Translations under genes and position numbers: made by a program | Part shown: in pieces, positions 53,107-61,926 of the stretch | Position numbering within the stretch: position 1 is the first letter of the stretch | Layout of the letters: each line of letters starts with the position of its first letter | NCBI RefSeq assembly: GCF_900128445.1 | Contig: NZ_LT671417.1 | Span: forward strand, 1,040,769 to 1,104,768 | Direction: 5' to 3' | Length of the DNA stretch: 64,000 nt | Origin: Thermophilibacter provencensis | Lineage (GTDB): Bacteria; Actinomycetota; Coriobacteriia; Coriobacteriales; Atopobiaceae | The notes under the pieces: generated by a model | The model's input: only the letters and a program-made list of their open reading frames with translations | What the model was told of the DNA's origin: nothing | Databases searched by the model: none

Positions 53107-53958
53107 ATGACCGAGCAGACTCATTCCGGTGCCGCGGGCGTCAAGCACGAGGTCCACCTCAGCAAGCGTGACGTCTCCACGGCCGCATGGCGCTGGGCGT
53201 TCTTCTGCCTTGCGTCCCAGAACTACGAGCGCATGATGGGCACGCCCTTCTGCCACAGCCTCTCCGGCTCGCTCGAGAAGCTCTACGAGGGCGACAGGGA
53301 GGGCCTGTCCCGCGCGCTGCAGCGCAACATGACCTTCTTCAACACCGAGCCGCAGCTCGGCGCCATCATCCCGGGCATCTGCCTGGCCCTCGAGGAGGAG
53401 AAGGCCAACGACCCCTCCTTCGACGACGAGATTATCCAGAGCACCAAGAACGCCCTTATGGGGCCCTTCGCCGGCATCGGCGACTCCATCCTGGTGGGCA
53501 CGATCAACCCGATCCTGCTCTCCATCGGCATCGGCCTCTCCGCCGGCGGCAACCCCCTCGGCCCGATCGTCTTTCTCGCCCTGTGGTGCGGCATCGTCAT
53601 CCCGCTCAAGTACTTCCTCTTCGTCAAGGGCTACGACCTCGGCGCGGACGCGGTGAAGCTGCTCACCAACGTGGAGCTCAAGGACAAGATCACCACCGCC
53701 CTCACCATCGTCGGCCTGATCGTCATCGGCGGCGTGGCGGCGACCACCATCAGCGCCCCCGTGGCGTTCACCTACACCTCGGGGGACATGGTCATCAACC
53801 TCCAGGAGATTCTGGACAAGATCATGCCCAACCTCGTGCCGCTGGTGATCGCGCTCGTGAGCTACCTGCTCGTCTCCAAGAAGGGGTGGTCCGCCAACAA
53901 GCTGATCGTCGCCATCCTGATCTTCGCCGCGGTCATGGTCGTCACCGGAATCATGTAG
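53107..53958 (+). CDS. PTS mannose-family EIID
   Basis: A 283-residue EIID; CLASQNYERMMGTPFCHSLSG and MGPFAGIGDSILVGTINPILLSI are its motifs. It starts one base after the EIIC stop. An ORF that reads on to 55505 in another frame is not the same gene. Confidence 0.92.
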   Translation: MTEQTHSGAAGVKHEVHLSKRDVSTAAWRWAFFCLASQNYERMMGTPFCHSLSGSLEKLYEGDREGLSRALQRNMTFFNTEPQLGAIIPGICLALEEEKANDPSFDDEIIQSTKNALMGPFAGIGDSILVGTINPILLSIGIGLSAGGNPLGPIVFLALWCGIVIPLKYFLFVKGYDLGADAVKLLTNVELKDKITTALTIVGLIVIGGVAATTISAPVAFTYTSGDMVINLQEILDKIMPNLVPLVIALVSYLLVSKKGWSANKLIVAILIFAAVMVVTGIM

Positions 53959-53966
53959 GGGGCGCG

Positions 53967-55505
53967 ATGAACTACAAGAGCTACATCACCGACCTCCACC
54001 TCAACCTCCACCCCGGCCAGATCGACGAGCTCGAGGCGTGGTTCGAGCACTGCGAGCGCGTGAGCGACTTCTTCACGCTGGCCTACTACCCCTACCAGAT
54101 GGTAGAGCTGCCCGGGGGCTTCGGCACCGAGCGCGAGATGGACCGCGACCTCATGCGCGAGCAGTGGCAGCGCATCCTCGCGTTCCTGGAGCGGCGGGAG
54201 CGCGAGGACGGGTTCGTCTGCTTCCCGGGATTCGAGTGGCAGGGAACCGGCGAGGACGGCGACCACAACGTCTACTTCAAGACGTCGGGCCAGATCGAGC
54301 TCCCGGCTCGCTACCAGGAGCTCGTCGAGACCTACCGCGGTCAGGACGCAATCGGGATTCCGCACCACCTCGCGTACTCGCTGGGCAACCGCGGCAAGAA
54401 CTGGGACACCCACGACGAGTCCTTCTCGCCCGTGGCGGAGATCTTCTCCCACCACGGCAGCTCGGAGCGCGATGCCACCTCCGTTCCCATGGAGCGTCAC
54501 ATCCACATGGGCCCGCGCGTGGACGGGACGAGCGTCGTCGCCGGGCTCAAGCGCGGCAAGCACTTCGGCCTCATATGCTCGGGCGACAACCACGAGGTCC
54601 CCGCCATGGTCAAGTACGGCCGCGCGGGAGTCTGGGCGGACGAGTACGGCAAGGACGCCATCTGGGACGCGCTGACCTCGCGCCGCACGTTCGGGTTCAC
54701 GGGCTCGCGCATCGACGTGTGGACGGAGGCGGAGGGCCACCCGCTGGGGTCGGTCTTCTCGACCACATCCGACGAGGTCGAGCTCAAGGTTCGCGCGCAC
54801 GCCAACTCCAAGGTCGAGCGCATCGAGCTCTACCGCGACGGCGACCTCGACGACGTGCACGTGGTCCGCTGGCGCGCGCCCGAGCCGTCCTCGGACGGCA
54901 CCGTTCGCTTCAAGTTCCGCGTGGAGTTCGGCTGGGGCCCCAACGTCAGGTACTTCCCCGAGGCGACCGAGAGGACCTGGGAGGGCACGCTCTCCACGAC
55001 GGGCTCGGTGGTCTCCGTGGAGCCGGTCTTCAGCAGCTTCGACAACCGCCACGAGATCGTCGACGAGAAGAGCGTGAGCTTCGTGGCCAAGTCGCAGAAG
55101 GTCGGAGGAACGCACTGGGTGCGCGACAGCTCCATGCGTACCGAGGGCTACGTCTTTGAGATCCAGGCGCCGCTCGACGGCACCGTGACCATGGAGGTCT
55201 GCGGAGAGCGCTTCGTATGGCCGGTCGAGAAGATCCTCGCGGGCAGCTTCCTCGAGGTCTTCGAGGACGAGGCCAAGGAGCTGATCCGAGGGACGGCAGG
55301 AATCGAGGAGTACTACCGCAGCGACGCGTGGTACCACAACGCCTACAAGGTGAAGGTGTACCAGGGCTTTGCCTCAGACCTCTATGAGGTGGAGGACTCC
55401 TTCGCGGTCCGGCCGGGAGCCGAGGAGGCGAGCTGGTTCGTGAAGGTCGTCCAGGCGGACGGCCAGACGGCCTGGGCATCCCCGATCTGGATCTCGCGCG
55501 CATAG
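53967..55505 (+). CDS. PHP/DUF3604-like metallohydrolase
   Basis: A 512-residue protein with no signal. Motifs of a PHP-like metal-dependent hydrolase are seen: SYITDLHLNLHPGQ, FPGFEWQGTGEDGDHNVYF, IPHHLAYSLG, FSHHGSSE and CSGDNHEVPAM. The layout resembles DUF3604 proteins found in sulfatase and glycan clusters. Residues after ~270 look like beta-rich domains. The start ATG 53967 is eight bases after EIID. It may hydrolyse a phosphate ester or glycosidic-type bond of the imported sulfated sugar; function not established. Confidence 0.78.
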   Translation: MNYKSYITDLHLNLHPGQIDELEAWFEHCERVSDFFTLAYYPYQMVELPGGFGTEREMDRDLMREQWQRILAFLERREREDGFVCFPGFEWQGTGEDGDHNVYFKTSGQIELPARYQELVETYRGQDAIGIPHHLAYSLGNRGKNWDTHDESFSPVAEIFSHHGSSERDATSVPMERHIHMGPRVDGTSVVAGLKRGKHFGLICSGDNHEVPAMVKYGRAGVWADEYGKDAIWDALTSRRTFGFTGSRIDVWTEAEGHPLGSVFSTTSDEVELKVRAHANSKVERIELYRDGDLDDVHVVRWRAPEPSSDGTVRFKFRVEFGWGPNVRYFPEATERTWEGTLSTTGSVVSVEPVFSSFDNRHEIVDEKSVSFVAKSQKVGGTHWVRDSSMRTEGYVFEIQAPLDGTVTMEVCGERFVWPVEKILAGSFLEVFEDEAKELIRGTAGIEEYYRSDAWYHNAYKVKVYQGFASDLYEVEDSFAVRPGAEEASWFVKVVQADGQTAWASPIWISRA

Positions 55506-55530
55506 GCGGGCGGGCTCAGCCCTCATGTCG

Positions 55531-55569
55531 CGGCGGGGCGTCACCCAGCGGACGCCCCGCCGCCTTTCT
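55531..55569 (+). terminator. Terminator of the sulfatase/PTS operon
   Basis: CGGCGGGGCGTC pairs with GACGCCCCGCCG across an eight-base loop, followed by CCTTTCT. Confidence 0.85.
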
Positions 55570-55652
55570 AACGGTTTCGTCACGTTGCCCGCCGCGCCTC
55601 ACCTGCTCCGCGTCGCCGGGTATCATGGTCAAAAGGGCGGACGGAGGTGACG

Positions 55653-56957
55653 ATGCGGCTGCGCGGCGAGGGACGGAGACGCACGAGGCGGCGGCGGAGC
55701 CTGCTGTTCGTCCTGCTTGTCACGGTCGTCCTTCTCGACAGCGCGACGCTTGCCGGGGCCGCGGTTCTGCACGCGCGCCGCATCGAGCAGGCAACGGGGA
55801 CCAACGCGGTCATAGCGCCGGAGGTCAGCGCGGTAGAGCGGCCGCCCTCGTTCACGACGGACATCGAGTACGCCGCCCTGTTCTCGGGCGACGGACACCA
55901 GGTCTCCTCCCAGGTCGCCTGGGACGACGAGTGGTTCTTCCAGGACCCGACGGTCTACAACGCCGAGCTCGCGCACACCTGCGCGGTCCTCTCCGCCGTC
56001 GCCAACGCCGAGAGCGCCTACTATCAGCAGGGCTCGAGCGTGCCCGCCTTTGCGGAGAACGCGTTTGCGAGCCTGGGCTTCGACGAGGTGTCGACGGCCT
56101 CCTACCGATATCGCAGCGAGGTGCTCGACGAGCTGAGGGGGCTTCTCGACGGAACGGACGTCGTGGCCTACACGCTGGCCACGAAGCGCCTGCGCTCGCG
56201 GGAGACCGGCGCCGAGAAGGAGCTCTGCGTCGTGGTGGTGCGCGGGTCATATGGATCCGAGTGGCTCTCCAACATCCGCATCGAGGGCACCTCTGACGTG
56301 GCGGGCGAGCTGGGGGATGCCGACCACCTGGGCTTCACGCTCGCCGCCGCCGAGATCGTCCTCGACCTCGAGGCGCGTGCCGCCGCGGTGGACCCCGGGG
56401 TGGAGCGAAGCTACCTCTTCTGCGGCCACAGCCGCGGGGGCGCCGTGGCAAACCTGCTCGCGAGCTACGCGGACGGTGCCTCGGGCGCGCATGGCGCGAT
56501 CCCCTCCGCCGGGGACGTTCGCGCGTACACCTTTGCCACCCCCAACTGCACCTCGGCCGAAGACGCGCGGGACGCCACCTACGACAACATCTTCAACGTG
56601 CTCAACCCCTCGGACCTGGTCCCTCAGCTGCCGCTCGCGGAGTGGGGCTACCGCCGCTACGGCCGGGACGTGTGGCTTCCCGCTGAGGGGCAGACCGCGT
56701 TCGAAAGCTCGTATGACGCCATGCGCGACTCATACGAGCGCAGCATGGGGGCGGAGTGTCCCTACGACCCCTCCGACCGGGGGACGGTGGACGAGATGAT
56801 CGACGAGCTGGGGGACGAGGTGTCGAGCTTCGACAAGCTCACGTCCCCTGCCGGCCTGCTCACGCTGACCCGTCTCTTCCTCGGCGCTGACGCGGGGCGC
56901 CTCCTTGCCAGCCACTATCCCAACACCTACATTGCCTGGCTCGACGCCCTGCGCTGA
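55653..56957 (+). CDS. Lipase class 3-like secreted or membrane-anchored hydrolase
   Basis: A 434-residue protein with an Arg-rich N-terminus and one membrane/signal segment (about 17-40). GHSRGG (258-263, Ser260) is the nucleophile elbow of alpha/beta hydrolases of the class 3 lipase group. VVRGSYGSEWLSNIR, DVRAYTFATPNCT and FNVLNPSDLVPQLP are typical class 3 segments. It probably acts outside the membrane on lipid or ester substrates. The ATG at 55653 was chosen for its spacing from GGAGG. Confidence 0.86.
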   Translation: MRLRGEGRRRTRRRRSLLFVLLVTVVLLDSATLAGAAVLHARRIEQATGTNAVIAPEVSAVERPPSFTTDIEYAALFSGDGHQVSSQVAWDDEWFFQDPTVYNAELAHTCAVLSAVANAESAYYQQGSSVPAFAENAFASLGFDEVSTASYRYRSEVLDELRGLLDGTDVVAYTLATKRLRSRETGAEKELCVVVVRGSYGSEWLSNIRIEGTSDVAGELGDADHLGFTLAAAEIVLDLEARAAAVDPGVERSYLFCGHSRGGAVANLLASYADGASGAHGAIPSAGDVRAYTFATPNCTSAEDARDATYDNIFNVLNPSDLVPQLPLAEWGYRRYGRDVWLPAEGQTAFESSYDAMRDSYERSMGAECPYDPSDRGTVDEMIDELGDEVSSFDKLTSPAGLLTLTRLFLGADAGRLLASHYPNTYIAWLDALR

Positions 56958-57108
56958 GATGTGTGCTACCATGTCACGCTAGGCGATGACGGAGAGGTCT
57001 GGGCGTCGCGTTGCCAGCGGACAAGAGATGGGGGTCACCGGCTGAGAGCCCCCTCCAAGGCAGAGGCCCGGAGTTCACTCCACCAGCCGCGACCTGAACG
57101 GTCGTGCG

Positions 57109-57189
57109 GCGTGCAGAGGGGACAGTCACTTTTGCACGCTCGGGCGGTCACGCACGGCACGTGCAAAAGTGGCTGTCCCCTCCGCACGC
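57109..57189. repeat. Class B palindrome inside the T-box leader
   Basis: Arms of about 30 bases (57109-57138 and 57160-57189) pair with two mismatches. The core GGGGACAGTCACTTTTGCACG matches the copies at 13781 and 32554. It lies between stem I and the antiterminator of the pheS leader. Confidence 0.88.
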
Positions 57190-57288
57190 TCAGTAGGGAA
57201 GCCGTAGGCCCCACGGAACGGGGCGTGAAGAGCGGGCGCTCGGGGGAGACAACCCGTCGCGCCAACCGAGGTGGTACCGCGGATCATT

Positions 57289-57330
57289 CCGTCCTTGGGC
57301 AGCAGCACGGCTGCCAGAGGGCGGTTTTTT
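57289..57330 (+). terminator. T-box intrinsic terminator
   Basis: CCGTCCTTGGGCAGC pairs imperfectly with GCTGCCAGAGGGCGG, followed by TTTTTT. It competes with the antiterminator formed by the T-box sequence. Confidence 0.75.
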
Positions 57331-57350
57331 AGTAGAGAAGGGATTGCACG

Positions 57351-58430
57351 ATGTCGATGTCCGACGACCTCAAGGCGATCGAGGCCCAGTTCCAGGAGGG
57401 CCTGGCCGCCGCCGAGACCATGGAGGCCCTCGAGGCCCTGCGCGTGAGCTACCTGGGCAAGAAGGGCCAGCTCACGGCCATCATGCGTTCGATGGGCAAG
57501 GTGCCGCCCGAGGAGCGCCCGGCCATGGGTCAGCTTGCCAACACCGTCCGCGCCACCGTGGACGCCGCGCTCAAGGCGCGCAGGGAGGAGCTCTCCGCCG
57601 CGCTGCTGGAGCAGAAGATGGCCTCCGACGCCGTTGACGTCACGCTGCCGGGACGCCGCCTCTCCCAGGGCACCCAGCACCTCATCAGCCAGATCCGCGA
57701 GGAGATCGAGGACATCTTCGTGGGGCTCGGCTACACCGTCGAGGACGGCCCCTACGTGGAGAGCACCTGGTACAACTTCACCGCGCTCAACGCCCCGGAG
57801 GACCACCCCAGCCGCTCGGCCAAGGACACCTTCTACGTGGTGGACAACGCGCCCGGCACGATGCTCCACGCCGAGGAGACCAACGTCCAGGGCGAGTCCG
57901 ACATCCTGCTGCGCACCCAGACCTCAGGTGTCCAGGTGCACGTCATGGAGAGCAAGAAGCCGCCCATCTACATGATCTGCCCGGGCACGGTCTTCCGCCC
58001 GGACACCGCCGATGCCAACCACCTCCCGCAGTTCACGCAGGTCGAGGGTCTCGTCGTGGACGAGGGCATCACCTTCGGCGACCTCAAGGGCACGCTTGAC
58101 TACTTCACGCGCGAGATCTTTGGCAAGGACCGCGCCACGCGCTACCGCCCGCACTTCTTCCCGTTCACCGAGCCCAGCTGCGAGGTCGACGTCTCCTGCG
58201 GCGTCTGCGGCGGCAAGGGCTGCCGCTTCTGCAAGAACACCGGCTGGCTGGAGATCCTGGGCGCCGGCATGGTGGACCCCAACGTCTTCGGGTTCTGCGG
58301 CATCGACCCCGAGAAGTACACCGGCTTCGCCTTTGGCATCGGCGTCGAGCGCGTGGCCGCCCTGCGCTACGACCTGCCCGACCTGCGCATGCTCATGACC
58401 GGCGACATGCGCTTCCTCTCGCAGTTCTAG
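57351..58430 (+). CDS. pheS: Phenylalanyl-tRNA synthetase alpha subunit
   Basis: A 359-residue PheS. HPSRSAKDTFYV, LLRTQTSGVQVHVM, RPDTADANHLPQFTQVEGLVVD and GFAFGIGVERVAALRYDLPDLRM are class II catalytic motifs of the alpha chain. The N-terminal ~90 residues form the tRNA-binding coiled coil. AGAAGGGATT precedes the ATG. The subunit forms the alpha2beta2 enzyme with PheT. Confidence 0.96.
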   Translation: MSMSDDLKAIEAQFQEGLAAAETMEALEALRVSYLGKKGQLTAIMRSMGKVPPEERPAMGQLANTVRATVDAALKARREELSAALLEQKMASDAVDVTLPGRRLSQGTQHLISQIREEIEDIFVGLGYTVEDGPYVESTWYNFTALNAPEDHPSRSAKDTFYVVDNAPGTMLHAEETNVQGESDILLRTQTSGVQVHVMESKKPPIYMICPGTVFRPDTADANHLPQFTQVEGLVVDEGITFGDLKGTLDYFTREIFGKDRATRYRPHFFPFTEPSCEVDVSCGVCGGKGCRFCKNTGWLEILGAGMVDPNVFGFCGIDPEKYTGFAFGIGVERVAALRYDLPDLRMLMTGDMRFLSQF

Positions 58431-58437
58431 GGCTTCC

Positions 58438-58522
58438 TCTGGCACCCCATCTGGCGGCTCATTCGTCGCTTGCGTACCTAAGTACGCGTCGCTCCTCTTT
58501 CACCGCCATCTGGGGCACCAGA
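58438..58522. repeat. Inverted repeat in the pheS-pheT gap
   Basis: Imperfect arms around CTGGCACCCCATCTGGCGG and its complement, with an inner GCGTAC / GTACGC stem and CTAA loop. It fills most of the 151-base gap between two subunit genes that should be translated in a 1:1 ratio. Confidence 0.6.
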
Positions 58523-58581
58523 GAAACCCCTAGAACTACGAGAAAGTGTTTTTACTAAATCGCGCGAGAAGGAGAAGAGAA

Positions 58582-61050
58582 ATGCGCGTCTCATATGAGT
58601 GGCTCAAGAGCATGGTCGACGTGCCGGCAGACCCCGCCGAGCTCGTGGCCGAGTTCACCCGCACCGGCACCGAGGTCGAGGCGGTGGAGAAGGTCGGCGC
58701 CAACCTCGAGCACGTGGTCACGGCCCAGGTCGTGAGCAAGAAGCCTCACCCCGACTCCGACCACATGTGGCTCTGCCAGGTCAGCGTGGGCGACAAGAAC
58801 GTGGACGCGAACGGCAACCCCGTCCCCCTGCAGATCGTCTGCGGCGCCCAGAACTTCAACGAGGGCGACCACATCGTGTGCGCCATGATCGGCGCGGTGC
58901 TGCCCGGCGACTTCAAGATCAAGAAGAGCAAGCTGCGCGGCGTCGAGTCCTGCGGCATGAACTGCTCGGCCCGTGAGCTGGGCCTGGGCGCTGACCACGA
59001 GGGCATCATGATCCTGCCCGAGGACGCGCCGGTGGGCATGGACTTCACCGACTACCTCGGCATGTCCGACACCGTGATCGACTGCGAAATCACGCCCAAC
59101 CGCCCCGACTGCCTCTCCATGACCGGCATGGCGGTGGAGGTCGCGGCCATCCTCGACGAGGACACCCACATCGAGCTTCCCGCCGTGAAGGCCGAGCAGG
59201 GCCCGAATGCCGCCGACCTCGTCGACGTGACGATCGACGACCCCGAGCTCTGCCCGCGCTACACCGCGCGCGTGGTCCGCGGCGTCAAGATTGGCCCCTC
59301 GCCCGAGTGGCTCGCCCGGCGCGTGGCCGCCGCCGGCGGGCGTTCGATCAACAACGTCGTGGACGTGACCAACTACGTGATGTACCTCACGGGCCAGCCG
59401 CTTCACGCCTTTGACCTGGGCAAGCTCACGGAGCGTGACGGCAAGCGCCACATCGTGGTCCGCGCCGCGGCGGACGGCGAGAAGCTCGTGACGCTCGATG
59501 GCCAGGAGCGCGAGCTCACGCACGACATGTGCCTCATCACCGACGACGGCCACACGCCGATCGCGCTCGCCGGCGTCATGGGCGGGCTCGACTCCGAGAT
59601 CACGGAGGAGACCGTGGACGTCCTTCTCGAGAGCGCGAACTTCTCGAGCGGCCACACCTCCCGCACCTCGCGCAACCTCGACCTCATGAGCGAGGCCTCC
59701 ATCCGCTACGAGCGCAAGGTCGATGGCTCCAACTGCGCCAACGTCGCCGAGATCGCGGCAGCGCTCTTCGAGGAGTGCTGCGGCGCCGAGGTCTGCCCGG
59801 GCATCGTGGACGTCTACCCCGGCGAGGCGGACGACGCCCCGGCGCGCATCGAGTTTCGCCCGTATCGCGCCCGCGCGCTCGCCGGCGCCCCCATCACCAA
59901 CTCGTTCATGATGTCCCGACTCGAGCGCCTTGGCTGCACGGTCGAGAAGAACGACATCGAGCACTACGTCGTGACCGCTCCCACCAACCGGCCTGACCTG
60001 ACCCGTGAGGTCGACCTCATCGAGGAGGTCGTGCGCCTCTGGGGCGAGGGCGACATCGAGGCCACCCTGCCCGCCGCCAAGAACCACGCCGGCGGCCTCA
60101 CCGTCGAGCAGCGCCGCGTCCGCAAGATCGGCGCCGTGCTGCGCGCCTGCGGGCTCTCGGAGACCTCCACGTACAACTTCGCCGCGCCCGATGACCTCGC
60201 TCGCCTGGGCATCCCCGAGACCGGCCGCGGCGTGCCCGTGAGAATCATCCGCCCGCTCGTGGCCGAGCAGTCCGAGATGCGCCGCTCCATGCTGCCGGGC
60301 CTCCTTCGCTCCGTTGCGTACAACCTCGACCACGGCGTCTCCAACGTCGCGCTCTACGAGATCGGCCGCGTCTTCTTTGGCCACGAGAGCCGGAGCCTCC
60401 CCGACGAGCCGAGCTACGTCTGCGGCGTCCTGGCGGGCAAGCGCTCCGACGACGCGTGGAACCAGCGCTTCGACGAGTACGACTTCTTCGACGCCAAGGG
60501 CGTGGTCGAGGAGCTGCTCGACGCCCTGCGCCTCACGAAGGTCCGCTTCAAGGTGGCCGATCCCGAGCAGTACCCGTGGCTCCAGCCCGGCCGCGCGGCC
60601 GAGGTCACGGCCGGCGGTGGCCAGGTCATCGGCTGGGTCGGCAACGTCCACCCGCGCGGCCTCAAGGCCATGGGCGTGGACGTGCCCGTGGTGGCCTTCG
60701 AGCTCTCCCAGGCGGCGCTCCTGCGCCTCGCGGCCGATCAGCTGCCCTACGAGGACGTGCCCACGCTGCCCGGCGTGGACGTGGACCTTGCCATCGTGGT
60801 CGACGAGTCCGTGACCTGCGAGACCCTGATGCAGCGCATCTCCTCTGCCGGCGGCAAGCTGCTCTCCGACGTCCGCCTCTTCGACGTCTACCGCGACGAC
60901 GAGCGCGTGGGCAGGGGCAAGAAGTCCATGGCCTTCTCGCTCACCTACCGCGCGGCCGACCGCACCCTCACCTCCGAGGAGGTGGAGAAGGCCCACTCCA
61001 AGCTCGTGACCAAGGTCTGCAAGTCCACCGGAGGCGAGGTCCGCTCCTAG
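58582..61050 (+). CDS. pheT: Phenylalanyl-tRNA synthetase beta subunit
   Basis: An 822-residue PheT. The N-terminal tRNA-binding domain has HPDSDHMWLCQVSVG and IVCGAQNF. B3/B4 editing follows (EITPNRPDCLS, NNVVDVTNYVM, GVMGGLDSEIT). B5 and the class II-like core lie in the middle, and the ferredoxin-fold anticodon domain ends the protein (DVRLFDVYRDDERVGRGKKSMAFSLTYR). Start ATG after AAGGAGAAGAG. Confidence 0.96.
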   Translation: MRVSYEWLKSMVDVPADPAELVAEFTRTGTEVEAVEKVGANLEHVVTAQVVSKKPHPDSDHMWLCQVSVGDKNVDANGNPVPLQIVCGAQNFNEGDHIVCAMIGAVLPGDFKIKKSKLRGVESCGMNCSARELGLGADHEGIMILPEDAPVGMDFTDYLGMSDTVIDCEITPNRPDCLSMTGMAVEVAAILDEDTHIELPAVKAEQGPNAADLVDVTIDDPELCPRYTARVVRGVKIGPSPEWLARRVAAAGGRSINNVVDVTNYVMYLTGQPLHAFDLGKLTERDGKRHIVVRAAADGEKLVTLDGQERELTHDMCLITDDGHTPIALAGVMGGLDSEITEETVDVLLESANFSSGHTSRTSRNLDLMSEASIRYERKVDGSNCANVAEIAAALFEECCGAEVCPGIVDVYPGEADDAPARIEFRPYRARALAGAPITNSFMMSRLERLGCTVEKNDIEHYVVTAPTNRPDLTREVDLIEEVVRLWGEGDIEATLPAAKNHAGGLTVEQRRVRKIGAVLRACGLSETSTYNFAAPDDLARLGIPETGRGVPVRIIRPLVAEQSEMRRSMLPGLLRSVAYNLDHGVSNVALYEIGRVFFGHESRSLPDEPSYVCGVLAGKRSDDAWNQRFDEYDFFDAKGVVEELLDALRLTKVRFKVADPEQYPWLQPGRAAEVTAGGGQVIGWVGNVHPRGLKAMGVDVPVVAFELSQAALLRLAADQLPYEDVPTLPGVDVDLAIVVDESVTCETLMQRISSAGGKLLSDVRLFDVYRDDERVGRGKKSMAFSLTYRAADRTLTSEEVEKAHSKLVTKVCKSTGGEVRS

Positions 61051-61107
61051 TGCAAAAGGGACAGTCACTTTTGCACGCCTTGACATAGGTGACAGGGTCA
61101 TCTGTCA
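61051..61107. repeat. Back-to-back class B and class C palindromes after pheT
   Basis: TGCAAAAG/CTTTTGCA around GGACAGTCA (61051-61075) begins right after the pheT TAG stop. It is followed at once by TGACATAGGTGACAGGGT/TGTCA (61081-61107). Two classes in tandem at one gene end show they insert in the same positions. Confidence 0.82.
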
Positions 61108-61188
61108 TGAATGCGGCCGGGCGCATCGCGTCCGGCCGCGCTGCGTTAGGGTTACACTGTCAGGGTGACGCTGTTGCAAGGAGGGCCT

Positions 61189-61911
61189 ATGTTCTGCTCA
61201 AACTGCGGCGCCGAGATCTCCGACGGCGCGAAGTTCTGCGACTCGTGCGGCACTCCCGTCGGCACGGGCGATGCCGACAAGACGGCCGTCGTCATGTCGG
61301 CGGTCGCCCTCGTTGCGGTGGTCGCGCTCGTCGTGGTGGTGGCGAACCCCTTCGGCGGCTCGCGGAACGAGCCGGCTCAGAGCGCTCAGGAGCAGCCCGT
61401 GGACGACTCGGCCCCCGCGGGGGAGGAGTCCGAGGCCTCTGACGAGGGGGCCGAGAAGGACGAGGCGGCCGATGCGGCGGAGGCGGACTCCGAGGACGAG
61501 GCGAGCGCCGATGACGCGTCGGAGGACGCCGCCGGCACGCAGCAGAACAACGTGGTCGTGGTTGTCGAGGGCAACGACCGGGCGCCCGCCCCGCCCGCAT
61601 CGACGGTCGTGCACGTGAGCGACGACTACATCCTCCCGTACAGCGCCACGTACGAGTACTCGACGAGCGAGATCTCCCACCTGAGCGACTGGGAGCTCTA
61701 CCTCGCGAGGAACGAAATCTATGCCCGCCATGGCCGCGAGTTCAGGAACGACGACCTCGTCCGCTACTTCGGTGACAAGTCCTGGTACACCCCGATCTAC
61801 TCGCCTGATGACTTCGACGCGCGCGTCGACTCGTTCCTGAGCTACACCGAGCAGCGCAACGCTGCGACGATTCTCGCGCTTGAGCAGGCGCGCGGGTCCG
61901 CGTACATCTAG
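61189..61911 (+). CDS. Zinc-ribbon, membrane and YARHG-domain protein
   Basis: A 240-residue protein. MFCSNCGAEISDGAKFCDSCG is a zinc ribbon (Cys3, 6, 17 and 20). One transmembrane helix is at about 33-54. A long acidic, Ala-rich linker follows (about 60-118). The C-terminal domain has NEIYARHGREFRNDDLVRYFGDKSWYTP, the YARHG domain of extracytoplasmic proteins. Probably a surface or cell-envelope protein of unknown function; its ribosome site is AAGGAGG. Confidence 0.86.
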   Translation: MFCSNCGAEISDGAKFCDSCGTPVGTGDADKTAVVMSAVALVAVVALVVVVANPFGGSRNEPAQSAQEQPVDDSAPAGEESEASDEGAEKDEAADAAEADSEDEASADDASEDAAGTQQNNVVVVVEGNDRAPAPPASTVVHVSDDYILPYSATYEYSTSEISHLSDWELYLARNEIYARHGREFRNDDLVRYFGDKSWYTPIYSPDDFDARVDSFLSYTEQRNAATILALEQARGSAYI

Positions 61912-61926
61912 CCCCGGAGGGGACCC

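Larger units (their letters stand above)
56975..57333 (+). ncRNA. Phenylalanine T-box leader of pheS
   Basis: The T-box sequence AACCGAGGTGGTACCGCGG is at 57264-57282. A Phe codon TTC (57074-57076), followed by A, lies in the expected specifier loop region CCCGGAGTTCACTCC. Upstream are stem I features (GGCTGAGAGCC). A terminator with TTTTTT ends at 57330. It should bind uncharged tRNA-Phe and relieve termination. A class B palindrome is inserted between the specifier stem and the T-box. The 5' end is approximate. Confidence 0.87.

Noticed and set aside
53187-55505. A single 772-residue protein reading from inside the EIID gene into the DUF3604-like gene
   Set aside because: The frame overlaps EIID in a different frame; the real gene starts at ATG 53967 just after the EIID stop.
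58591-61101. 836-residue minus-strand frame opposite pheT
   Set aside because: Antisense shadow of an unmistakable PheT.
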